A stretch of DNA of 64,000 nucleotides from NCBI RefSeq assembly GCF_004770055.1, contig NZ_RQEP01000005.1:248001-312000 (forward strand), written 5' to 3'. Of the stretch, positions 22,249 through 29,205 are shown in pieces. The DNA is from Leptospira semungkisensis (GTDB lineage Bacteria; Spirochaetota; Leptospiria; Leptospirales; Leptospiraceae). Positions within the stretch are counted from its first letter, which is position 1. Every line of letters begins with the position of its first letter. The position numbers and the translations under genes were made by a program. The notes under the pieces are model-generated. The model searched no databases, was not told the origin of the DNA, and saw only the letters and a list, made by a program, of their open reading frames with translations.

Positions 22249-22701
22249 TTAATCCTCGTCAGCCTTATCGAATTTACTTTGGAACTTTAAGATTAGATCC
22301 GCGAGCTTGCCTCTTTGTTCTGGAGTTAAGATTGCGTGAAATTCGGTGGCTTTCTTAGTGAAGAATACTCTAAAAGCTGCCATTTTCTTCTCTTTTTCTT
22401 CTCCGAGTTTGTTCCATTTGTCGACGTTCAATTTATCTGCTCGGATTTCTTCTACGAATTCCTTAGGAACAAAATGTCCCCCGATCTTAAGCTCTTTGCG
22501 TTTAGCGAGAACTTCGTCTTTGATCTTTTCTAAAGACGCAGACTGAGCGTCAGTTAAATCCAATTCGGACTTAAGCTTTTTGACGATATAATTTGCCCTT
22601 TTTTCGTGGGACATCCATTTGTGATGACAACCTTGAGTAAGAAGGGTAGCCATTCCCAACGTTAACAAGATTGCGGCGATTTTCGAAACTTTGCGAAACA
22701 T
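22249..22701 (-). CDS. LTXXQ (Spy/CpxP-like) periplasmic lipoprotein
   Basis: Start at ATG 22701, because GAGGAG lies 6 bases upstream; the frame is open 7 codons further. The 150-residue product has a lipoprotein-type signal ending in LLTQGC and is then helical with two LTxxQ motifs: LTDAQSASLEKI and LTPEQRGKLADLI. This is the hallmark of Spy/CpxP/CnrX-like proteins, which act as periplasmic chaperones or stress/metal sensors. Right after the cysteine is HHKW, a possible metal site. It is first in the operon with the ECF sigma factor (23-base gap), so it may sense stress for, or be a target of, that sigma factor. Confidence 0.8.
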   Translation of the reverse strand: MFRKVSKIAAILLTLGMATLLTQGCHHKWMSHEKRANYIVKKLKSELDLTDAQSASLEKIKDEVLAKRKELKIGGHFVPKEFVEEIRADKLNVDKWNKLGEEKEKKMAAFRVFFTKKATEFHAILTPEQRGKLADLILKFQSKFDKADED

Positions 22702-22724
22702 CTGTTTCTCCTCTTTACGCACCT

Positions 22725-22752
22725 GGGACCAGGGCCTAAAAAGTGGGTTCCC
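22725..22752 (-). promoter_or_regulatory. Candidate ECF-type promoter for the sigma operon
   Basis: On the minus strand GGGAACC is followed after 15 bases by GGTCCC, about 24 bases before the LTXXQ start codon. A GGAAC-type -35 element is common for ECF sigma factors that control their own operon. The two boxes also form a partial inverted repeat, so a repressor site is an alternative. Confidence 0.3.
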
Positions 22753-22759
22753 AAAAAAA

Positions 22760-23431
22760 TTAGGGACTTAGGATCAAAATATCTTCTTCTTTGATTTCGT
22801 ATTTAGAAGCCAAACGAGTGATCAGGGAGGCCAACATTTCGTTGGATCTCTTCATATAATAGAATTCCTCTCCTACTTCTATGAAGAATTTTCTGGGGTT
22901 CGGTAATTCTTTCAGGATAAATGAGATCTCTTGCGCAATCTTCTCCGCATTCTTCTGGAATGGGCAACCTATCAGTTTCACTCCAGGTCCATAGGAGTCT
23001 CTTTGAGTTCTCTCCAAGGAGAAGGGGAATTTCTTTTTATCTATAATCAGGCTTTCGGGAATTCTAAGCACAGATACTATTTTTTGAAGAAGTTTGTCCG
23101 GATCGAATGGCTTAAGAATATAGCCCACCAATTGCTTGCTATGAGCTGCGTTGACTACATCCTCTTTCTCATTACTTGCGGTAAGAAGAACTACAGGAGT
23201 ATTCTTGTTCAGATCGGGGATCTTGTTTGCCAAACGGATCCCGGAAAGGACCGGCATCAAGTTATCCAGAATGATGAAATCGTATCTTTCTTTTCTTAAT
23301 TTCAACTCTGCGGCCATTCCATCTACGACATGGTCCACTTCGAAATTAAAGCGTTCTAGAAAGTGAATGAGAAGTTCGGCAGAACTCTCGTTGTCCTCGG
23401 CGAATAAAACTTTAAAAGTAGAATGTGCCAT
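22760..23431 (-). CDS. Response regulator with unrecognised C-terminal domain
   Basis: 223 residues. Residues 1-125 form a receiver domain: FAEDNESSAE with the acidic pair, FIILDNLMPVLSG with the phosphoacceptor Asp, VVLLTASNE and YILKPFDPDKLL with the conserved Lys. The last about 95 residues (from GVKLIGCPFQKNAEKIAQE to KYEIKEEDILIL) are not a known DNA-binding, GGDEF, HD or kinase domain and could be an output or binding module. It lies upstream of the ECF operon on the same strand with a 38-base gap to the candidate promoter, so it is probably transcribed separately. Confidence 0.8.
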   Translation of the reverse strand: MAHSTFKVLFAEDNESSAELLIHFLERFNFEVDHVVDGMAAELKLRKERYDFIILDNLMPVLSGIRLANKIPDLNKNTPVVLLTASNEKEDVVNAAHSKQLVGYILKPFDPDKLLQKIVSVLRIPESLIIDKKKFPFSLERTQRDSYGPGVKLIGCPFQKNAEKIAQEISFILKELPNPRKFFIEVGEEFYYMKRSNEMLASLITRLASKYEIKEEDILILSP

Positions 23432-23682
23432 AAATCAGAAATTCCCCTTAGATCCGATTAGCTGCCGTCAAAATCCCGAGCAGAATAAGTTGATTCTTTC
23501 GTAAATCCTCCCTCTGGGTACGACTTCGTCGACGATAAAATTTTGATGGAGAGTAAACTTATTAGAGGAATTCGCCCGGAAATGTCCCTAAATTATACCG
23601 GAAATTCCCGAAGGCATACGAATCCGAACTCTATTAGAGCCGTAAGTAGTAATATTCTGTTATATTATAGAAAGATGAAACA

Positions 23683-23708
23683 AAACTCCGGGGCTTACCC
23701 CGGAGTTT
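23683..23708. terminator. Strong terminator after the PLC-like gene
   Basis: AAACTCCGGGG-CTTA-CCCCGGAGTTT, an 11-base perfect stem with a 4-base loop. On the minus strand it is followed by TGTTT and ends the PLC-like gene, 18 bases past its stop. No opposing gene ends here. Confidence 0.85.
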
Positions 23709-23726
23709 CTTCTGGTGGGAAAAAGA

Positions 23727-25007
23727 TTATCTACCTGCTTCCCAATATCCTTCGGTGTACTGGTCGGTTAGGTTTGCCCAAACTTCCGAAACACCTTTGG
23801 TTGTTTTGGCCTCAGAGAGTTTTTTGTTCTCGTATGGAGTGACTGGAGCGGAGAAGGTCCAGCCTTTCGCAGCACATGCGCTCTTACCGTTTGCCCAGTT
23901 ACCACTTGCATCGGTGATCGCCCAATTGTTGCTTCCGTCCTTACATGCATAACGATATCCGTTGGAGCAATTATTATCGTTCCAGCGTCCGCTTCCTACT
24001 ACTTGGAGGCAGTCCTCATTGTTATTGTAATTGTTCGGCTCAGCAGAATCCCAAGACCAAAGTCCTTGTTTTGCGAAATCCGGGCTAAACTGATCTATAC
24101 CGAATACGCTGATCCCGCAAGAAAGCATCTGAGCAATATTAGCGTTTGTGAATACTCCGGTATCTTTCGCTCCGTCGTATACTCCGAAATAATTCGTGCT
24201 ATCGTTGTATACTCTGGTCATGGTAGAATCGTATACGCTTCTGGACCAGTTACAATCCGGATATCCTTTGAAATCGAGTGGATGAATGGTATTATTTCCA
24301 AAGAAGATCTGCTTATCATACTGATTCCAAACTCCGTCGTAACATCCATTGCTCATCATCAAGATCCTTCGATTAGAAGAAACCAGATCCTTTAACTTAG
24401 GCATATTGGCTGCATTGGGAATATCTCCGCAGGATCCGCTTGAATATCTATAAAGATAAGGATCTAGATAACCTCTTACGATCCCCAAGAATTCATCTGC
24501 TCTTCCGTCGATATAATCCTCGAAATAAAGCACCAATACTTCGTTCCTGTTTGCAGGCGCAGAAATCCAATCTCTGATCTCTTGCAGACCTTGAGAAGCA
24601 GGACGATCGAAAACGTTGCAACCTAATCCACTCGCTTGTCCATGACAAAGCAAGAAGTCGTATTTAAAGTTCGTACTGAGGTAGTAATGAATATCTAGCT
24701 CAATGAATCTAGCTCCCAATCTTAACTGATCCGTGATCGAATAGATCTGATTCGGAAAAGCGTAGGAGAAGAATGGACCAGCATACGCTTTACTGTTGTA
24801 AGAGTTATGAGTCCCGTAGAACAGAGCCTTATGCACCGGTAAGTTGGCTTCTATCTGTACTTGTCTTTGCACCGCTATAGATTTAGCTTCCGGAGTCGTC
24901 TCGAAGATATCGATCGGACTTGGAGTAACTGCACCTCTACTCGCGTAGAGATTTGTTCCTGCAAAGCCAATCAACAAGAAGGAGAGTATTGTTAATTTTC
25001 TCTTCAT
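23727..25007 (-). CDS. Secreted PI-PLC-X-like phosphodiesterase with a lectin-like (CTLD) tail
   Basis: Start at the second ATG (25007), where AAGGTG is properly spaced; the first ATG lies too close to it. A signal peptide ends near NLYASRG. The PI-PLC X-like barrel shows the first catalytic His in YGTHNSYNSKAY, LGARFIELDIHYY, and the second His in FLLCHGQASG, plus ENVLVLYFEDY-like strands. From about residue 315 a C-type-lectin-like part follows: WSWDSAEPNNYNNNEDC, GRWNDNNC and RYACK, then ANGKSACAAKGW and VWANLTDQYTEGYW. These halves are in the reverse of normal order. Probably acts on lipids outside the cell; substrate unknown. Confidence 0.8.
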   Translation of the reverse strand: MKRKLTILSFLLIGFAGTNLYASRGAVTPSPIDIFETTPEAKSIAVQRQVQIEANLPVHKALFYGTHNSYNSKAYAGPFFSYAFPNQIYSITDQLRLGARFIELDIHYYLSTNFKYDFLLCHGQASGLGCNVFDRPASQGLQEIRDWISAPANRNEVLVLYFEDYIDGRADEFLGIVRGYLDPYLYRYSSGSCGDIPNAANMPKLKDLVSSNRRILMMSNGCYDGVWNQYDKQIFFGNNTIHPLDFKGYPDCNWSRSVYDSTMTRVYNDSTNYFGVYDGAKDTGVFTNANIAQMLSCGISVFGIDQFSPDFAKQGLWSWDSAEPNNYNNNEDCLQVVGSGRWNDNNCSNGYRYACKDGSNNWAITDASGNWANGKSACAAKGWTFSAPVTPYENKKLSEAKTTKGVSEVWANLTDQYTEGYWEAGR

Positions 25008-25271
25008 TTGCATTCACCTTTTTTTATTTAGCTGAGATGCATCTTAATTTCTAAGCCTTAACTTGTAACAAACTTATTCTTATAAGGCACTTATATAGTC
25101 GATTTTTTATTGAGAACACTCGTTATTTAAAATAAGACCAAAATTAGTAGGGAGACAAACAAACAGAGTTCGGTCATGATTTCATATACATTAAAAATAC
25201 ATAATATTTGAACACATTCTATTCATAGAAAAGAACTTGCCTTCGAAAGGAAATGAGTCACGATTCACTGT

Positions 25272-25772
25272 ATGCCGGCAAAAAAGAAATCATCCATTCG
25301 TCCCAAAAAGGCCGCTCCCAAGAAGGTTTCCCTAAAGAAAGCTCCTTCTCCCAAAAAGAAAACGGAAATCAAGTACAGTGATAAGTCTTCTGGACAACCG
25401 GAGCTTTTGCCTATTTATGCGGAGCTAAAGAAACTTCTCCTTCCCTACCATAAAGGAAGTATACAGCTTAGAGGAGATTCAGGCGGGCAATTCAATCTGG
25501 TCAGCGAGAAAGAGATTACTGTACAAGGAAAAAAGAAACCGGAGGTATTCTTTGCGACTCTACTCGTTCAGAAAGGATATGTTGGCTTTTACTTTATGCC
25601 TGTATATTCCGATCCGGATGTGAAGAAACAGATCCCGAAAGAACTCTTAAGTTGCTTAAAGGGAAAGAGCTGTTTTCATATCAAGAAAAGCGATCCTCTG
25701 ATCTATTCACAGATAAAGGAAGCACTTCAAATCGGTTACGACAAGTATAAGGCTAAGAATTGGGTGGACTAA
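25272..25772 (+). CDS. DUF1801-like protein with a Lys/Pro-rich N-terminal tail
   Basis: 166 residues. The first about 40 are Lys-, Ala- and Pro-rich (KKAAPKKVSLKKAPSPKKK), resembling histone-H1-like or other nucleic-acid-binding tails. The rest fits DUF1801/YdhG-type folds: ELLPIYAELKKLLLPYH, VFFATLLVQKGYVGFYFMPVY, and LLSCLKGKSCFHIKKSDP. No enzyme activity is known to me for this family. The gene stands alone, preceded by a 250-base AT-rich stretch and convergent with the hydrolase gene at 25844. Confidence 0.6.
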   Translation: MPAKKKSSIRPKKAAPKKVSLKKAPSPKKKTEIKYSDKSSGQPELLPIYAELKKLLLPYHKGSIQLRGDSGGQFNLVSEKEITVQGKKKPEVFFATLLVQKGYVGFYFMPVYSDPDVKKQIPKELLSCLKGKSCFHIKKSDPLIYSQIKEALQIGYDKYKAKNWVD

Positions 25773-25843
25773 GACACTTAAGGATCTTTATAAAGCTCTA
25801 AACAATTAGATACCCAGAATTGGCTCCTTTACAAGAACCAATT

Positions 25844-27100
25844 CTAAGATCCGAAAATCTCTAAGAAGTAATTTCTTAATTCTGCAGAAGGCATGATCTG
25901 ATAATGAGAAAGTCCTTTTAAGAGCCTCACTCTTTTGTCCGGATTTTCCTTCTTTCTATAAACGGAATCGCTAAGAAGTGTAAGGCTAGGCTTTTCGACG
26001 ATCCCATCACCGATCCAAGAAGACCAAGGATTTTCTTCTTCTGCCACGAAGCTATAGATCTGATAGGCGTCTATATCATCCAATTCTCCGAAGTACTGAG
26101 GCTTCCAATATCTAGAAAGATGTGAACCGCTCTTCCAATCCTGTTCTCGGATGATACCATGGGAAAGGTCCTTCATCGCATCGCTTCTTTGGTTTCCTAT
26201 ATAACCAACCAACTGCACCGGAAATACCGGCAAAGATTCGGCTCCAAGGCCTAACCAAAATCCGACCTTTTCTATATAAGAACCTCCGTCAGGAGAACTA
26301 ATAAATAATACTTTTTTAATATAAGAAGAAAGAGGAAATGTTTGTTCCTTAGCTAGATTCAATGCGCTTCGGAAGATAAGCCCTCCTTGGCTATAACTCA
26401 ATACATCGAATTTATACTTTTGGATTTCAGGATTTTCCAAGATCTCCCGCATGAGTTCAAGAAGACTGGAACCATTATCGGAAATATGAGCTCCTGGATT
26501 GAATCTGAGATAAAAAGGATAATACCCTTCTTTCAATACGATATCGGAAAAGGAAATCTCCGAATCCGTTTTCCAAAGTCCCTCGTCACAGAATAATCCG
26601 GGTATGCAGAGAATTGGTTTCTTAGATCCGGACTTCTTCCAATCTTCTAAGACTTCTTGCACTCTTACGTCTTTTCCTTCCAATCGAAAGGAAGGCTTGA
26701 TCTCCGAAGTGGTAACCAATCCAGCAAAGGATTCACCTACAATACTAGAGACCGATATATTCTCGAATAACTTCTTCTTTACTACGGAGTCTGCATCGTT
26801 CAATGCCTGCAATGCAGTATGCATCGCTTCCGAAGTGGATTCGAATGCCTTTGAAAGACCTTCTTCCGTTTTATTCCCTGCTTCTTGCAAGGACTTGCCA
26901 GTATTGAGTAGGAACTCTTCTAACTTGGTTCCTTTTATCAGAGGTGTCTCCGAAATTTGAGAGAGGCTTTTTGCACTCCACTCAAAGGAGCCTACGAGCG
27001 CAGATTTTACTCCAGACAAGATCCCGAGAGATGAATCCTTAGCGAGGTTTACTGCAAATTTTCCCAACTTCATGCTGGGTTCTGTTGGTTTATAAGGCAT
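25844..27100 (-). CDS. Alpha/beta hydrolase with long helical N-terminal region
   Basis: About 418 residues from ATG 27100; a TTG at 27112 and an ATG at 27061 are alternative starts, and none has a strong ribosome binding site. Residues 1-150 are helical and amphipathic with no signal peptide. Then KPILCIPGLFCDEGLW marks the first strand and oxyanion region, and DVLSYSQGGLIFRSAL carries the nucleophile Ser in the elbow. Later HYQIMPSAELRN contains the probable catalytic His. It resembles lipases/esterases of the PGAP1-like type that sit near membranes. Substrate unknown. A short inverted repeat at 25816-25845 overlaps its stop codon. Confidence 0.7.
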   Translation of the reverse strand: MPYKPTEPSMKLGKFAVNLAKDSSLGILSGVKSALVGSFEWSAKSLSQISETPLIKGTKLEEFLLNTGKSLQEAGNKTEEGLSKAFESTSEAMHTALQALNDADSVVKKKLFENISVSSIVGESFAGLVTTSEIKPSFRLEGKDVRVQEVLEDWKKSGSKKPILCIPGLFCDEGLWKTDSEISFSDIVLKEGYYPFYLRFNPGAHISDNGSSLLELMREILENPEIQKYKFDVLSYSQGGLIFRSALNLAKEQTFPLSSYIKKVLFISSPDGGSYIEKVGFWLGLGAESLPVFPVQLVGYIGNQRSDAMKDLSHGIIREQDWKSGSHLSRYWKPQYFGELDDIDAYQIYSFVAEEENPWSSWIGDGIVEKPSLTLLSDSVYRKKENPDKRVRLLKGLSHYQIMPSAELRNYFLEIFGS

Positions 27101-27163
27101 AAAAACAGCCAAACAATACGGATTTTTATGAGAAGGTCAAGAGGGAAAGAGAAAGGACGAACA

Positions 27164-27193
27164 AAACTAGGCCCTCAGTCCAGAGCCTAGTTT
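27164..27193. terminator. Hairpin terminator after the tRNA-binding-domain gene
   Basis: AAACTAGGC and GCCTAGTTT form a perfect 9-base stem around a 12-base loop. On the minus strand it is followed by TGTTCGTCC. It lies 15 bases past the stop of the gene ending at 27208. Confidence 0.7.
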
Positions 27194-27207
27194 CAAAAAT
27201 TCTTATA

Positions 27208-27558
27208 TTAACTAGCGAGTTGTGCGAAGTCGATGGCGTCCTCGTTAGAGAATTCGCCTTCGTCTTCCATGAAGCCCAGAAAAAGCGCCTGAGCTCTCAT
27301 CTTTGCGATGCTCGCAGAAGGGTAATCTAATACGCAGAGAGCCTGCTTAGAGAGCAGATCCCTCTCTTCGCCCAGAGAAGGCAGAGCCTCACTGGATTTG
27401 CGCACTCCCACTGCTCCCCCGAAATCGAGGATCAGGCGGTGTGCCTTCTCTCCATGTTCGAGGACTAATTCAAAACCGACCACTTTTCCGATCCTAAGAT
27501 CGAGATCAGCAAACGGTTTTTCGGAAACCAAGTTTCTGTATTCGGTAGATTCCATCAT
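27208..27558 (-). CDS. tRNA-binding (CsaA/EMAP-like) OB-fold protein
   Basis: 116 residues from ATG 27558, which is preceded by GAAGG; an ATG at 27585 gives nine more residues but has no ribosome binding site. The sequence FADLDLRIGKVVGFELVLEHGEKAHRLILDFGG matches the Trbp111/CsaA-type OB fold also seen at the end of MetG in this window. Free-standing versions bind tRNA or act as export-related chaperones (CsaA). The typical Ser-rich dimer and C-terminal strand (ALCVLDYPSASIAKMRAQALFLG) are present; the extra acidic tail EDEGEFSNED is unusual. Exact function not assigned. Confidence 0.7.
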   Translation of the reverse strand: MMESTEYRNLVSEKPFADLDLRIGKVVGFELVLEHGEKAHRLILDFGGAVGVRKSSEALPSLGEERDLLSKQALCVLDYPSASIAKMRAQALFLGFMEDEGEFSNEDAIDFAQLAS

Positions 27559-27623
27559 ATCTATAACCTTCGAAGAGGTAATCATTTGACAAAAAAATTA
27601 CACGGTTAGTTCCAAAAAGCCTT

Positions 27624-28757
27624 CTAGACTGCGGGTAGATCAAGGAAAAATCTTGTGTATTCGTTTAAAGCGCTTTCAAAAGAGAGAAATCCTCCATGCT
27701 CTTTTACTATCCCTAGACTGACAGAAAGTCCTAGTCCGGTTCCCTTTTCTGCTCCCTTTGTAGTAAAGAAGGTATTGAAGATGGATTTTCCCACTTCAGG
27801 AGGAATTCCGGACCCAAAATCTTCTATAGCGATACGGACCCAGCCCTTACCGGCGATTTCTTCGCGTTTGGCGCTGATCGAAATTCTTTTGTCCTCATTG
27901 AATGCCGGATAACGTTGATTCAACGCATCGATTGCATTATTCGTTAAGTTTAATAGAACTTGCAGTATCTGTCCTTCTTTGCATAGAACGAATGGAAGTG
28001 CAGGATCTATACTTAGATCCATTTGGATGAGGCTCATCTTTAATCTTTGTTCCGTGATCGCTCTGGTCTTTTTGATCAGATTGAAAACGCTAACAGGCTC
28101 ATACACTCCCTTTTCTTGACGAGCAAACCGTAGAAGGTCCTTTACCATCTCGGAGATCCTTTCTCCTTCTTGCTTGATCTTAGAAGAGATCTTTTGGATT
28201 TTAGAAGCATCCAAATCGCCTTTAGAGATCATCTGAGCATAATCTATGATCGCCATAATAGGATTATTGATCTCGTGGGCCATGGCTCCTGCTAAGAATC
28301 CCATTGCTTCGACCTTCTGGCTTTGACGAAGTTGCTCTTCTATCTCGTATTTTTCTGCTTCCGCTCTTCTGAGTGCGTTATGCTCCTCCATCTCCTTGAT
28401 TGCTCTTTTGAGAGCGGGAACAAGTTTTACAAGACGATCCTTTAAGACGTAGTCGGTCGCGCCTCTAGTTAGAGTCTGGATAGCAGCATCTTCTCCGTAT
28501 GTTCCGGAAACGAAGATGAATGGAGTCGTAGGACATTTTTCTTTAGCGAGAGAAAGAGCCGATAGCCCGTCAAAATTGGGAAGAGAAAAATCCGAAAAGA
28601 TAAAATCAGGTTTCTCTTCGACAATCGCTTTTACATATTCTTCTTTGTCCTGCGCGTGCAGAGGAATGTATTCCACTCCTCCTTTCTTGAGTTCTCTTTG
28701 GATCAACTCCAAATCGGTAGGAGAATCTTCCAAAAAAAGGAATTTAAGTGCTCTCAT
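27624..28757 (-). CDS. Hybrid signalling protein: receiver domain followed by histidine kinase
   Basis: 377 residues. Residues 1-120 form a receiver: FLFLEDSPTD, FIFSDFSLPNFDG with the phospho-Asp, FVSGTYGEDAA and the Lys in YVLKDRLVKL. After a coiled-coil linker comes a HisKA box, LAGAMAHEINNPIMAIIDYA with the phospho-His, then a HATPase domain with LLNLTNNAIDAL (N box), DFGSGIPP (G1) and GTGLGLSVSLGIV (G2). There is no membrane segment, so it is cytoplasmic and takes phosphate via its receiver. Last gene of a three-gene operon, 1 base after the response regulator. Confidence 0.93.
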   Translation of the reverse strand: MRALKFLFLEDSPTDLELIQRELKKGGVEYIPLHAQDKEEYVKAIVEEKPDFIFSDFSLPNFDGLSALSLAKEKCPTTPFIFVSGTYGEDAAIQTLTRGATDYVLKDRLVKLVPALKRAIKEMEEHNALRRAEAEKYEIEEQLRQSQKVEAMGFLAGAMAHEINNPIMAIIDYAQMISKGDLDASKIQKISSKIKQEGERISEMVKDLLRFARQEKGVYEPVSVFNLIKKTRAITEQRLKMSLIQMDLSIDPALPFVLCKEGQILQVLLNLTNNAIDALNQRYPAFNEDKRISISAKREEIAGKGWVRIAIEDFGSGIPPEVGKSIFNTFFTTKGAEKGTGLGLSVSLGIVKEHGGFLSFESALNEYTRFFLDLPAV

Positions 28758-28758
28758 A

Positions 28759-29205
28759 TCAATGAACCGATTTATTTAATATACACCAATATTGTCCAAT
28801 TTCAGATACCGTTACGATGAGCTTTTCGAATTCCACAGGCTTGATAATATAACTATTCACGCCTAACTTATAACTTTCCACTATGTCTTTCTCTTCGGCC
28901 GAAGAAGTAAGCATAACCACAGGGATCGTTCTCAAATGATCATGTGATTTAATTTCTTTTAATACTTCCAAGCCATCCACTTTGGGCATTTTCAAATCAA
29001 GAAGCACGAAAAGAGGTCGTCCTGTATTTTCCCGATCTTTGTATCTTCCTCGAGAAAATAAAAATTCTAACGCTTCTTCTCCGTCTTTTACATGAAAAAC
29101 TTGATTCACTAGATTATTTTTTCTAAAGCCACGAAGCGTAAGCTCCGCGTCATTCGGATTGTCCTCCGCATAAAGGATATCGTAATTTCCCGACTGATTC
29201 ATCAT
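28759..29205 (-). CDS. Single-domain response regulator (Rcp1/CheY-like)
   Basis: 148 residues, a receiver domain only: [32 protein letters not shown] with the phosphoacceptor Asp, [17 protein letters not shown] and [11 protein letters not shown] with the conserved Lys. Length and the long alpha-loop after the acidic pair resemble the Rcp1 group that partners with phytochrome-like kinases. It follows the sensor kinase without any gap and precedes the hybrid kinase by 1 base, so it very likely shuttles phosphate between them. Confidence 0.94.
   Translation of the reverse strand: MMNQSGNYDILYAEDNPNDAELTLRGFRKNNLVNQVFHVKDGEEALEFLFSRGRYKDRENTGRPLFVLLDLKMPKVDGLEVLKEIKSHDHLRTIPVVMLTSSAEEKDIVESYKLGVNSYIIKPVEFEKLIVTVSEIGQYWCILNKSVH

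Noticed and set aside
25272..25400. Lys/Ala/Pro-rich start of the DUF1801 gene as a possible histone H1-like gene
   Set aside because: The basic tail is only about 40 residues and is continuous with a DUF1801-like domain, so it is a tail and not a separate H1-like protein.
27208..27558. Possible fragment of a second metG
   Set aside because: It has a complete OB fold, its own start and terminator and no catalytic remnants nearby, so it is a free-standing tRNA-binding protein.
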